In this document: piece by piece, positions 37,657-46,418 of the stretch
Layout: the number at the start of each line of letters is the position of its first letter
Position numbering within the stretch: the stretch's first letter is position 1
Source of the DNA: Microbacterium sp. AG1240
GTDB taxonomy: Bacteria > Actinomycetota > Actinomycetes > Actinomycetales > Microbacteriaceae
Direction of reading: 5' to 3'
NCBI RefSeq assembly: GCF_003635115.1
Contig: NZ_RBXJ01000002.1
Coordinates: 124,001-188,000, forward strand
DNA length: 64,000 nucleotides
Notes under the pieces: generated by a model
What the model saw: the letters and a program-made list of their open reading frames with translations, nothing else
Databases searched by the model: none
Told to the model about the DNA's origin: nothing
Program-made: the position numbers and the translations under genes

Positions 37657-38235
37657 ATGCCCCGAGCCCACCTGACGACCGCATCGGTGATCGCCGATGC
37701 CGCCGCACTCGCCGACGCCGACGGTCTTGCCGCCGTCACGGTCTCGGCGGTCGCGCGGCGCCTCGGGGTGAAGCCCGCCAGCCTCTACGAACACGTCGCG
37801 GGGCTCGGCCCGCTTTTCGACGGAGTGCAGGTTCTCGCGCTCGGCGAGGTGGGAGAGCGCACGGCAGCGGCGGTGGCCGGGCGCTCGGGACGCGACGCTC
37901 TCCGCGGCCTCGCCGACGCCCACCGCGACTACGCGATCGCGCGGCCCGGGGCATGGGCGGCGTTGCAGCGACCCGCCTCGCCGGCCGTCGCCGGGTCGCC
38001 CGAGGCGGCGCGTGTCGCCGGTCTCCTCCTCGCCGTCGTGCGGGGTTACAGCGTTCCCGACGACGACCTCGTCCACGCCGCGCGGCTGGTCGGGGCGACC
38101 GTCAGCGGTTTCCTCGCCCTCACCCGTGCGGAAGCGTTCGTGCACCGCCCCGACCCCGAGGACGCCTCGTGGGCGGCGGCCATCGATGCCCTCGACCGCG
38201 CCCTCGATTCGTGGCCGGAAAGAAGCGACTCATGA
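37657..38235 (+). CDS. TetR-family regulator
   Basis: This 192-residue regulator has an N-terminal helix-turn-helix (TVSAVARRLGVKPASLYEHVAGL) and a helical ligand-binding part. ALQRPASPAVAGSPEAARVAGLLLAVVRGYSV followed by LVGATVSGFLALTRAEAF resembles the TetR/WHG-type C-terminal domain. It overlaps the SGNH hydrolase gene by four bases and sits right behind a perfect palindrome, so it most likely represses its own operon. The ligand may be a substrate of the hydrolase. Confidence 0.88.
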   Translation: MPRAHLTTASVIADAAALADADGLAAVTVSAVARRLGVKPASLYEHVAGLGPLFDGVQVLALGEVGERTAAAVAGRSGRDALRGLADAHRDYAIARPGAWAALQRPASPAVAGSPEAARVAGLLLAVVRGYSVPDDDLVHAARLVGATVSGFLALTRAEAFVHRPDPEDASWAAAIDALDRALDSWPERSDS

Positions 38236-39383
38236 TCTCCACACCGTTCACCCCCGACCTCGTCCGCGGGGTGGCCGAACTCGAGACCGTCGCGCGGGGC
38301 GTCACCCCGCACCGTCTGCCGGCGTGGGTGGGGCGGCAGTTCCCCGACCCGCAGCTGCTCTCGATGCAGGCTCAGCCCTCCGGGGTGTGCCTGACCTTCG
38401 AGACCGCGGCGACGGTGATCGAGCTCGTCACCCATCCGTCGCGGGTCGCCTACCGGGGCTTCGATCGGCCACGGGGGCGCATCGATGTCGTCGTCGACGG
38501 TGTGCTGCGGCGGCGTGACGAACTGGCCGGGGGCGACAGCGTCGAGGTCGACCTGCAGACCGGCGGCTCGACCGCGCTCGCGGGCGGGATGCACACGACG
38601 CGGGTCGTCGAACTCGGAACGGGATCGAAGGTCGTCGAGATCTGGCTGCCCCACAACGAGGCGCTCGATCTCGTCGAACTGCGCACCGACGCGCCGATCA
38701 CGCCGCGCACCGACCGTCGGCGACGGTGGGTGCACCACGGCAGCTCGATCAGCCAGGGCTCGAACGCCGTCGCGCCGACCGAGATCTGGCCCGTGGCCGC
38801 GGCGCGGGCGGCGGGAGGCATCGAGCTGCGCAACCTCGGGCTGGGCGGCAGCGCTCAGGTGGATCCGTTCCTCGCGCGGGTGATCCGCGACGCTCCGGCG
38901 GATCTGATCAGCGTGAAGCTCGGCATCAACGTCGTGAACCTCGATGGATTCCGCCTGCGCACGTTCGTGCCGGCCGTGCACGGATTCCTCGACACGATCC
39001 GCGACGGACACCCCGACACGCCCCTTCTCGTGGTCTCGCCGATCTTCTGCGGCATCCACGAGTCCACGCCCGGCCCCGGTGCGTTCGACCCGACGAGCTT
39101 CACCACGGGCCGGGTGCGGTTCGTCGCCACCGGCTCGCCCGCCGACGTCGCGCGGGGGAGTCTGACGCTCGAGGTGATCCGCGATGCGCTGCGCGCGGTC
39201 GTCGAGACGCGCTCCGACGACCCGCACCTGCACTACCTCGACGGGCTCGATCTCTACGGCGCGGCCGACGCGGAGGTGCTGCCTCTCCCCGATGCGCTGC
39301 ATCCCGACGCCGAGGCGCACGCCCTCATCGCGCGGCGCTTCGTCGAGCGCGCGTTCGGCCGCGGCGCCCCGTTCGGCCGCTGA
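38232..39383 (+). CDS. SGNH/GDSL-family hydrolase
   Basis: This 383-residue protein has an N-terminal beta-rich region of about 150 residues and a C-terminal SGNH esterase domain. The motifs are VHHGSSISQGSNA (block I with nucleophile Ser), LGLGGSAQVDPF (Gly block), SVKLGINVVN (Asn block) and DALHPDAEAHALI (Asp-x-x-His). No signal peptide is visible, so it probably works in the cytoplasm. Two-domain SGNH proteins of this layout often deacetylate carbohydrates. It is coupled to the TetR gene. Confidence 0.85.
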   Translation: MISTPFTPDLVRGVAELETVARGVTPHRLPAWVGRQFPDPQLLSMQAQPSGVCLTFETAATVIELVTHPSRVAYRGFDRPRGRIDVVVDGVLRRRDELAGGDSVEVDLQTGGSTALAGGMHTTRVVELGTGSKVVEIWLPHNEALDLVELRTDAPITPRTDRRRRWVHHGSSISQGSNAVAPTEIWPVAAARAAGGIELRNLGLGGSAQVDPFLARVIRDAPADLISVKLGINVVNLDGFRLRTFVPAVHGFLDTIRDGHPDTPLLVVSPIFCGIHESTPGPGAFDPTSFTTGRVRFVATGSPADVARGSLTLEVIRDALRAVVETRSDDPHLHYLDGLDLYGAADAEVLPLPDALHPDAEAHALIARRFVERAFGRGAPFGR

Positions 39384-39384
39384 A

Positions 39385-39434
39385 AGCCCACAACACCCGG
39401 AGCGCGCGAGCGCAGCATCCGGGTGTTGTGGACT
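39385..39434. terminator. Bidirectional terminator-like hairpin between convergent genes
   Basis: Arms at 39385-39400 and 39419-39434 pair at 15 of 16 positions (core CACAACACCCGG with CCGGGTGTTGTG). It lies between the SGNH hydrolase stop and the stop of the minus-strand PucR gene. Confidence 0.6.
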
Positions 39435-39451
39435 CTCGACGGGTACCGGCG

Positions 39452-41011
39452 TCAGCGCTGCGCGACCTGCAGCGCCGCCCACAGCTCGGCGCGGGCGGGG
39501 AACGCGGTCAGGTCGGTGCCGAGGGTGCGCTCGACCAGCCCGATGCGCGCACGCACCGTGTGGCGGTGCACGCCCAGGGCGGTCGCGGTCGCGTCCAGTC
39601 TCGCGTCGTTCTCGAGCCACGCGCGGGCGGTGGCGACCAGCTCCGTGCCGTGCGCGCGGTCGTGGTCGACCAGGGGTGCGAGAGCGGATGCGGCGACCAG
39701 GCGGGCGACGTCGGTGTCGAGCGCACCGAGGATGCCGGATGCGGCGACATCGCCGAACGTCGATACACCGGCCCCGCCTCGCCGCAGCGCCGACCAGGCC
39801 TCGTCGTGCCCCTGCGCGAAGGCCGCATACGACACGGCGCTCGACAGGCCGACGCGCGCGCCGAAGCGGTCGGCGAGCCCGTCGGCGAGGCTCCCGGCCG
39901 GCTCGGCCAGGGCGAAGACGAGCCCGTGCGGCCCGCGGCCGAACAGCACCGTTCCCGGCCCTTCGGCAGCGCGTCCTTCGAGCCACTCGGCGGCGGCGTC
40001 GGCTGCCGCCGGTGACGCGTCGGCGATCCCGACGACGACAGGGGCCGAGGGGAGCCCGCCCCACAGCTCCCGTCCGAAGCGCCGCGCGAGCACGACGTCG
40101 CCGGCGAGCAGCGCGTGCACGACCCCGCCGCGCAGCAGCGCCCGCGCTCGGGCGACCCCGTCGTTCTGCTCGAGCGCGAGACCGGCGAGGGCGATGACGG
40201 AGGTCACGACGGCACGCCCCTCGGCGTCGAGCGCTCCGCCGGCGATGGCGATGACGCCGCGGAGGTGCCCTCCGCGGCCGAGGGTCTGCAGCGAGAAGGG
40301 TGTGCCGCCGATCTGCAGCGACGAGCCCGCGCGCGCTCCGCGCCGCAGCACCGCCCCGACCTCCGACGCGAGCGCCCGGCGCGTCTCGGCGTCGAGGGCG
40401 TCGGCCGGGTGCTCGCGGCGCAGCGCCCCCGCCGGGTCGAAGAGCCCGACCCAGGCGTCGAGCTGGCGGGCGAGCTCGGCCAGCGTCGCCGAGAGGCCGT
40501 CGGGACGGAGGGCGGCCAACGACACCGCGCGCTGAGCCGCGAGCGCCCAGCTGCGCCGGGCGAAGTCGCCGGCGGCGATGGTCTCGGCGTTCGCGCGCGC
40601 CACGGCGATGAACGGGGTGCGGTAGGGCACCTCGAACAGCGGCATCCCCTCGCGGCGACAGGCGGCGAGGAGGAGCGGGGGGATGCCGTCGCGCACGACC
40701 TCGGTGCCGAACCCGAGCGCGGCCACGCCCCGGTCGCGCAGGCGCCGGACGTACCCGTCGTACAGAGCGGCGTCATCGGGGGCGGCGACGAACTGGGTGC
40801 CCGTGGTCAACAGCACGAGCCCCTCCGAGAGGAACGGCGTCGGATCGAGCAGGTCGGTGCTGTGCACCCACTGCACGGGGCGGTCGAGGGCATCCGGCCC
40901 GAGGTCGTCCGGTGCCGTCGCGAGGGTCAGCCGCAGGTCGGCCCGCGCCAGCAGGGCGCGCAGCGTCGGCCGATCGATCGTTCGGTCCACGGGATCCTCC
41001 TCGACGCGCAT
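39452..41011 (-). CDS. PucR-family transcriptional regulator of the putrescine/GABA operon
   Basis: This 519-residue regulator has an N-terminal PucR-like sensor region (TLRALLARADLRL, LLTTGTQF, FEVPYRTPFIAVARA), a GGDEF-like middle, and the C-terminal PucR helix-turn-helix (LDATATALGVHRHTVRARIGLVERTLGTDL). PucR proteins commonly control nitrogen-compound breakdown. Its divergent position next to gabT, with 84 bases between starts, suggests it regulates the putrescine/GABA genes. ATG 41011 is chosen; a GTG at 40990 is possible. Confidence 0.88.
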   Translation of the reverse strand: MRVEEDPVDRTIDRPTLRALLARADLRLTLATAPDDLGPDALDRPVQWVHSTDLLDPTPFLSEGLVLLTTGTQFVAAPDDAALYDGYVRRLRDRGVAALGFGTEVVRDGIPPLLLAACRREGMPLFEVPYRTPFIAVARANAETIAAGDFARRSWALAAQRAVSLAALRPDGLSATLAELARQLDAWVGLFDPAGALRREHPADALDAETRRALASEVGAVLRRGARAGSSLQIGGTPFSLQTLGRGGHLRGVIAIAGGALDAEGRAVVTSVIALAGLALEQNDGVARARALLRGGVVHALLAGDVVLARRFGRELWGGLPSAPVVVGIADASPAAADAAAEWLEGRAAEGPGTVLFGRGPHGLVFALAEPAGSLADGLADRFGARVGLSSAVSYAAFAQGHDEAWSALRRGGAGVSTFGDVAASGILGALDTDVARLVAASALAPLVDHDRAHGTELVATARAWLENDARLDATATALGVHRHTVRARIGLVERTLGTDLTAFPARAELWAALQVAQR

Positions 41012-41023
41012 GTTCGACAGTGC

Positions 41024-41051
41024 GTACACATCGACGCTGACGAATGTACAC
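41024..41051. promoter_or_regulatory. GTACAC direct repeats in the pucR-gabT intergenic region
   Basis: GTACAC occurs at 41024-41029 and 41046-41051, spaced 22 bases, about two helical turns. Both lie upstream of the gabT -10 box. They are candidate binding sites for the PucR protein. Confidence 0.4.
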
Positions 41052-41083
41052 GGAGGCGATTCAGCGGTGCGCGGCCCGGTCCG

Positions 41084-41089
41084 TAGCAT
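41084..41089 (+). promoter_or_regulatory. -10 box of the leaderless gabT transcript
   Basis: TAGCAT ends 6 bases before ATG 41096. Confidence 0.5.
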
Positions 41090-41095
41090 CCGACC

Positions 41096-42448
41096 ATGAG
41101 CCTCACCGATCACGCCCCCCTCGTCGGCGGCCCGTCGCTTCCGCAGGAGCGCCGGCTCGTCACCCCCATCCCCGGACCCGCCTCGCAAGAGCTGCTGGCC
41201 CGCAAGGCCGCGGCCGTGGCATCCGGGGTCGGGCACACGGTGCCGATCCACGCCGTGGCAGCGGGCGGCGGCGTGGTCGTCGACGCCGACGGCAACTCGC
41301 TCATCGATCTGGGGTCGGGCATCGCGGTCACCACGGTCGGCAACGCGCACCCCGCGGTCGTCGCTGCCGTGCAGGCGCAGGTCGCGCAGTTCACCCACAC
41401 CTGTTTCATGATCTCGCCCTACGAGTCGTACGTCGCCGTCGCCGAGGCGCTGAACCGCCTCACCCCCGGCGACCACGAGAAGAAGAGCGCCCTGTTCAAC
41501 TCCGGCGCGGAGGCGGTCGAGAACGCGGTGAAGATCGCCCGCAAGGCCACCGGGCGACAGGCCGTCGTCGCCTTCGATCACGCCTACCACGGGCGCACGA
41601 ACCTCACGATGGCGCTGACGGCGAAGAGCATGCCGTACAAGAGCGGCTTCGGCCCCTTCGCCTCCGAGGTGTACCGCGCCCCGATGTCGTACCCGTTCCG
41701 CGACGGACTGAGCGGGGCGGATGCGGCGGCCAAGGCCATCTCGCTGATCGAGAAGCAGATCGGCGCCGACAACCTCGCCGCCGTGCTCATCGAGCCCATC
41801 CAGGGCGAGGGCGGCTTCATCGTGCCCGCCGACGGGTTCCTCCCCGCACTGGTCGACTGGTGCCGCGCGAACGGCGTCGTCTTCATCGCCGACGAGGTGC
41901 AGTCGGGCTTCGCCCGCACCGGCGCGATGTTCGCCAGCGACCTCTTCGGCATCGTGCCCGACCTCGTCACCACCGCGAAGGGCATCGCCGGCGGCCTCCC
42001 GCTCGCCGCGGTCACCGGGCGTGCCGAGCTGATGGACGCCGCCCACGCCGGCGGCCTCGGCGGCACCTACGGCGGCAACCCGATCGCCTGCGCCGCCGCG
42101 CTCGCCGCCATCCAGGCGTTCGAGGACGAAGACCTCTCGGCCCGGGCGCGCGAGCTGGGCGAGGTGCTCGTCGGGCGCCTGCGCAGCATCCAGTCATCCG
42201 ATCCCCGTGTCGGCGACGTGCGCGGACGCGGCGCCATGATCGCCGCGGAGTTCGTCGACCCGACCACCGGCCGGCCCGATGCGGCGCTCGCCGGCGCGGT
42301 GGCGAAGGCGTGCATCGCCGAGGGCGTGATCGTGCTCACCTGCGGCACGTACGGCAACGTGATCCGCTTCCTCCCGCCCCTGTCGATCCCCGACCATCTG
42401 CTCGACGAGGGCCTCGACGTCGTCGCGGCCGCCCTCGCCGCCGCATAG
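41096..42448 (+). CDS. gabT: 4-aminobutyrate aminotransferase GabT
   Basis: GabT transfers the amino group of GABA to 2-oxoglutarate, giving succinate semialdehyde. The 450-residue class III aminotransferase has NSGAEAVENAVKIARKATGR, the PLP Asp in VVFIADEVQSGFARTG, and the PLP Lys295 in VTTAKGIAGGLPLAAV, with GTYGGNPIACAAAL after it. Amine oxidase, permease and aldehyde dehydrogenase genes follow, so it likely serves putrescine breakdown through GABA. Confidence 0.93.
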   Translation: MSLTDHAPLVGGPSLPQERRLVTPIPGPASQELLARKAAAVASGVGHTVPIHAVAAGGGVVVDADGNSLIDLGSGIAVTTVGNAHPAVVAAVQAQVAQFTHTCFMISPYESYVAVAEALNRLTPGDHEKKSALFNSGAEAVENAVKIARKATGRQAVVAFDHAYHGRTNLTMALTAKSMPYKSGFGPFASEVYRAPMSYPFRDGLSGADAAAKAISLIEKQIGADNLAAVLIEPIQGEGGFIVPADGFLPALVDWCRANGVVFIADEVQSGFARTGAMFASDLFGIVPDLVTTAKGIAGGLPLAAVTGRAELMDAAHAGGLGGTYGGNPIACAAALAAIQAFEDEDLSARARELGEVLVGRLRSIQSSDPRVGDVRGRGAMIAAEFVDPTTGRPDAALAGAVAKACIAEGVIVLTCGTYGNVIRFLPPLSIPDHLLDEGLDVVAAALAAA

Positions 42449-42456
42449 CAGGACCA

Positions 42457-42526
42457 ATGTCCCGCTCTGCGTGAGGAAGACGGCGAATCCTTGCAGGGAT
42501 CGGGACATGCCCGGGGCAGCGCCCCG
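42457..42526. repeat. Inverted repeats between gabT and the amine oxidase gene
   Basis: ATGTCCCG (42457-42464) pairs perfectly with CGGGACAT (42501-42508), and CGGGGC (42512-42517) pairs with GCCCCG (42521-42526). They fill most of the 111-base gap and could attenuate transcription or set mRNA processing between gabT and the rest of the operon. Confidence 0.5.
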
Positions 42527-42559
42527 ACCGACACCGTTCAGCGAAGAAAGGCACAGTCC

Positions 42560-43954
42560 ATGACCGAGATCACCAGAGACGTCGTCATCGTCGGCGCGGG
42601 GGCCGCGGGCCTCACCGCCGCGAACGAGCTGCGCAAGGCCGGGCTGTCGGTGGCGGTGCTCGAGGCGCGCGACCGCGTCGGCGGGCGGCTGTGGACCGAC
42701 GTCATCGACGGCGCGATGCTCGAGCTCGGCGGTCAGTGGGTCTCGCCCGATCAGGACGCCCTCATCGAGACCGTCGCCGATCTCGGGCTCGAGACCTTCA
42801 GCCGGTACCGCGAGGGCGAGAGCGTCTACGTCGGCCCCGACGGTGTGGCGCACCGCTTCACCGGAGAGATGTTCCCGGTCAGCGCCGAGACCGAGCGCAC
42901 CATCGCCGAGATCACCGAGCGCCTCGACGCGATGGTCGCGGAGATCGATCCCGATCGGCCGTGGGCGCACGAGAAGGCGGCGGAGTGGGACACCGTGTCG
43001 TGGGACGCCTGGCTGCGTGCGCAGACCGACGACGACGAGGCGGTGCGCAACCTCGCGTTCGCGACCGGATCGGCCATGCTGACCAAGCCGACGCACTCCT
43101 TCTCGCTGCTGGCGTCGCTGCTCATGGCGGCGTCGGCCGGGTCGTACTCCCACCTCGTCGACGCCGACTTCATCCTCGACAAGCGGGTCGTGGGCGGGCT
43201 GCAGCAGGTGCCGCTCCTCCTCGCGGAGCGCCTGGGCGACGACGTCTTCCTCGGGCAGCCGGTCCGCTCCCTCGAGTGGGACGCCTCGCCGAACGGGGGA
43301 GGCGTCGTCGCCGTCGCCGACGGCATGACCGTACGTGCCCGCCACGCGATCCTCGCGCTCGCGCCGGTGCTCTACCCGCGCATCTCGTTCGTGCCGCCGC
43401 TTCCCCGGCTGCAGCACCAGATGCACCAGCACATCTCGATGGGGTTCGTCATCAAGGTGCACGCGGTGTACGAGACACCGTTCTGGCGCGACAAGGGGCT
43501 GTCGGGCACCGCGTTCAGCCCCTACGAGCTCTCGCACGAGGCGTACGACAACAGCAACCACGGCGACGAGCGCGGCACGCTGGTCGGCTTCGTCTCGGAT
43601 CGCACCGCCGATGACCTGTTCCGCCTCTCGGCCGAGGAGCGCAAGGAGCGCATCCTCGATTCCCTCTCGCACTACTACGGCGAGGAGGCGAAGAGCCCGG
43701 TCGTGTACTACGAGAGCGACTGGGGCACCGAGGAGTGGACCCGCGGGGCCTACGCCGCGAGCTTCGACATCGGCGGACTCGCCCGCTACGGCCGATACCT
43801 GCGCGAGCCGGTCGGTGCGATCCATTTCGCGTGCAGCGACATCGCCGGCCCCGGCTACCAGCACGTCGACGGGGCGATCCGCATGGGGCGGCACGCGGCA
43901 TCCGAGATCCTGGCCTCGCGCTCCGAAGCCGCCGAGAGCGAGCCGGGCGCATGA
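42560..43954 (+). CDS. Flavin monoamine oxidase (putrescine oxidase-like)
   Basis: This 464-residue FAD amine oxidase has the N-terminal VIVGAGAAGLTAANELRKAG, EARDRVGGRLWTD, LELGGQWVSPDQDAL and a C-terminal FAD segment IHFACSDIAGPGYQHVDGAIRMG. It resembles bacterial monoamine/putrescine oxidases of Actinobacteria, which oxidise a primary amine to an aldehyde, ammonia and hydrogen peroxide. Position between gabT and the aldehyde dehydrogenase supports putrescine as the substrate. A GAAAGG ribosome binding site precedes ATG 42560. Confidence 0.9.
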   Translation: MTEITRDVVIVGAGAAGLTAANELRKAGLSVAVLEARDRVGGRLWTDVIDGAMLELGGQWVSPDQDALIETVADLGLETFSRYREGESVYVGPDGVAHRFTGEMFPVSAETERTIAEITERLDAMVAEIDPDRPWAHEKAAEWDTVSWDAWLRAQTDDDEAVRNLAFATGSAMLTKPTHSFSLLASLLMAASAGSYSHLVDADFILDKRVVGGLQQVPLLLAERLGDDVFLGQPVRSLEWDASPNGGGVVAVADGMTVRARHAILALAPVLYPRISFVPPLPRLQHQMHQHISMGFVIKVHAVYETPFWRDKGLSGTAFSPYELSHEAYDNSNHGDERGTLVGFVSDRTADDLFRLSAEERKERILDSLSHYYGEEAKSPVVYYESDWGTEEWTRGAYAASFDIGGLARYGRYLREPVGAIHFACSDIAGPGYQHVDGAIRMGRHAASEILASRSEAAESEPGA

Positions 43955-44838
43955 GCGCGCCGATCGTCGTCGGCTACACCGCCACCGACGCCGGGGAAGA
44001 CGCCCTCGCCCTCGGCACCCGCCTCGCCCGCGCCTCGGGCGCGCCGCTGGAGGTCGTGCTCGTGCTCCCCGACGAGTCGCGCAACGCCATCGTGCCGCCC
44101 GACGCGGGGTACGTCCGGCACCTCCGCGAGCAGGCGGAGGAGTGGCTGGCGCGGGCGGTCGAGAAGATCGCGGATGCGGCGCGCCACCGCACGCACCTGA
44201 GGTACGCCGAGTCGTTCGCCGAGGGCCTCATCGCCGCGGCCGACGAGCTCGGTGCCCGTTGCATCGTCGTGGGGGCGGCCAACGGGGGGATCCGGGGCCG
44301 GCACCGGCTCGGAAGCGTCGCGAGCGAGCTGTTGCACTCCTCCGACGTGCCGGTCGCGCTGGCCCCGGAGGGGTCGCGGCTGCTCGATCCGGCGACCGCG
44401 CTCACTCGCGTCACCACGTTCGTCGGCACCCGCCCGGGCGCCGACGTGCTGCTGGAGGAGAGCGTCTCGCTCGCGACGGCGGCATCCGTTCCGCTGCGGC
44501 TCATCTCGATCGAGACGATCGATCTGCCCGCCGGCCTCGACACCGCCGCCATCCGCGTCGCCGGTTCCGAGCATGCCGAGGGCGTACTCGGCCGGGCGCG
44601 AGAAGCACTGCCCGAGGGGCTTGCCGCCGACGCCGTCGTCGCCCGCGGAGAGAGCATCGAAGACGCCGTCGGCGCCGCGGCCTGGGACCCGGGCGAGATC
44701 GCGGTCGTGGGTTCGTCGCGCCTCGCGCAGCCGCGACGGCTGTTCCTCGGATCCACCGCGGCGAAGATGCTGCACGAGCTCCCTGTGCCGCTCCTGGTCG
44801 TGCCCCGTACCCGCGCCACCGAAGGAGATCGACGATGA
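43951..44838 (+). CDS. Tandem universal stress protein
   Basis: This 295-residue protein is two universal stress protein domains. Repeat 1 (1-145) has VVGYTATDAGEDALALGTRLA and IVVGAANGGIRGRHRLGSVASELLHSSDVPVALAP; repeat 2 (150-290) has AVVGSSRLAQPRRLFLGSTAAKMLHELPVPLLVVP. The GxxGxxxxxxG(S/T) nucleotide-binding motif is present in both. It overlaps the amine oxidase stop and the permease start by four bases each, so it is made with the pathway proteins, perhaps against the peroxide or aldehyde made there. Confidence 0.88.
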   Translation: MSAPIVVGYTATDAGEDALALGTRLARASGAPLEVVLVLPDESRNAIVPPDAGYVRHLREQAEEWLARAVEKIADAARHRTHLRYAESFAEGLIAAADELGARCIVVGAANGGIRGRHRLGSVASELLHSSDVPVALAPEGSRLLDPATALTRVTTFVGTRPGADVLLEESVSLATAASVPLRLISIETIDLPAGLDTAAIRVAGSEHAEGVLGRAREALPEGLAADAVVARGESIEDAVGAAAWDPGEIAVVGSSRLAQPRRLFLGSTAAKMLHELPVPLLVVPRTRATEGDRR

Positions 44839-46418
44839 CCGCTCCAGAAGGCACCCCGCTCGCCCCCACCGCCGGCGCGGAGGCCGGCGGCCTCTCCGGC
44901 AAGGGGCTCTCGGCCGGGACGGTGGGCCTCATCGGCGCCATCGTCATCGGCATCTCGTGCATCGCGCCGGCCTACACGCTGACCGCCGCACTCGGTCCGA
45001 CGGCCTCGGAGGTCGGTGTGCAGGTGCCCGCGATCATCCTCGTGGGCTTCATCCCGATGCTGCTCGTCGCCTTCGGCTACCGCGAGCTGAACAACCGCAT
45101 GCCCGACTCCGGAACGTCGTTCACCTGGGCCTCGCGCGCCTTCGGCCCGTGGATCGGCTGGATGGCGGGGTGGGGCCTGATCGCGGCGACCGTGATCGTG
45201 CTGTCGAACCTCGCCGGCATCGCGGTCGACTTCCTCTTCCTCCTCATCGCGCAGATCACGAACAACCCGGGCATCGCCGAGATCGCGGCCGACCCGCTCG
45301 TCAACGTCATCGTCTGTCTGCTGTTCGTGCTGGGCGCCACCTACGTCTCCTACCGAGACATGCAGACGACCCAGAAGCTGCAGTACGTGCTCGTCGGCTT
45401 CCAGGTGCTCGTGCTCGTCGTCTTCGCCATCGCCGCGATCGTGCACGTGGCCTCGGGAAACGCGTTCGATGCCACCCCCATCGACTGGAGCTGGTTCAAC
45501 CCGTTCGCGGTGTCGTCGTTCAGCGCGTTCGCCGCGGGGCTCTCGCTGTCGATCTTCATCTTCTGGGGGTGGGACGTCACCCTCACCATGAACGAGGAGA
45601 CGAAAGACCCCGACAAGACCCCGGGGCGCGCGGCGACCATCACGGTCATCACGATCGTGGTGCTCTACCTGCTCCTGGCGATCTCGCTCATCATGTTCGC
45701 GGGGGTCGGCACGGGTGAGCTCGGCCTCGGCAACTCCGACATCAGCGACAACGTGTTCTTCCACCTGTCGGGACCGATCATGGGGCCGCTGGCCTTCCTC
45801 GTCTCGCTCGCGGTGCTGACGAGTTCGGCGGCGTCCCTCCAATCGACCTTCGTCTCTCCCGCCCGGACGCTCCTGGCAATGGGGCACTACGGGGCGCTCC
45901 CGCCGAAGTTCGCCACGGTCAGCCCGCGGTTCTTCACCCCGGGGTACGCCACGATCGCGGCGGCCATCGTCGCATCCGTCTTCTATGCCGTCATGCGGTT
46001 CGTCTCGGTCAGCGTCTTGACCGACACGATCCTGACCCTCGGCATGATGATCTGCTTCTACTACGGCCTGACCGCGTTCGCGTGCGTCTGGTACTTCCGC
46101 AAGCAGTGGTTCGACTCGGCGCGCAACGTCTTCTTCACGTTCCTCTTCCCGCTCGTGGGCGGGGTGATCCTGGCGGTGCTGTTCGTGACGACGCTGGTCG
46201 ACAGCATGGACCCCGAGTACGGCAGCGGCTCGTCGGTCTTCGGCGTCGGGCTGGTGTTCGTGCTCGGCGTGACCATCATCGTGCTCGGGATCGTCATCAT
46301 GGTGTGGCAGGCGATCCGTCGTCCCGCCTTCTTCCGGGGCGAGACCCTGTCGCTCGACGCCCCGCCGAGCGCTCGTCGCCGGCGCCAGACCGCAGCCAAC
46401 CGATCGGAGAAGCCATGA
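44835..46418 (+). CDS. APC-family amino acid/polyamine permease
   Basis: This 527-residue permease has 12 predicted helices and the APC signatures IGISCIAPAYTLTAALGP near the start and YRELNNRMPDSGTSFTWASRAFGPWIGWMAGW. The first stretch after the ATG is a disordered Pro/Ala tail. It has a GAAGGAG ribosome binding site before ATG 44835 and overlaps the stress protein gene by four bases. Operon context suggests putrescine or GABA uptake, but the substrate cannot be read from sequence. Confidence 0.88.
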   Translation: MTAPEGTPLAPTAGAEAGGLSGKGLSAGTVGLIGAIVIGISCIAPAYTLTAALGPTASEVGVQVPAIILVGFIPMLLVAFGYRELNNRMPDSGTSFTWASRAFGPWIGWMAGWGLIAATVIVLSNLAGIAVDFLFLLIAQITNNPGIAEIAADPLVNVIVCLLFVLGATYVSYRDMQTTQKLQYVLVGFQVLVLVVFAIAAIVHVASGNAFDATPIDWSWFNPFAVSSFSAFAAGLSLSIFIFWGWDVTLTMNEETKDPDKTPGRAATITVITIVVLYLLLAISLIMFAGVGTGELGLGNSDISDNVFFHLSGPIMGPLAFLVSLAVLTSSAASLQSTFVSPARTLLAMGHYGALPPKFATVSPRFFTPGYATIAAAIVASVFYAVMRFVSVSVLTDTILTLGMMICFYYGLTAFACVWYFRKQWFDSARNVFFTFLFPLVGGVILAVLFVTTLVDSMDPEYGSGSSVFGVGLVFVLGVTIIVLGIVIMVWQAIRRPAFFRGETLSLDAPPSARRRRQTAANRSEKP

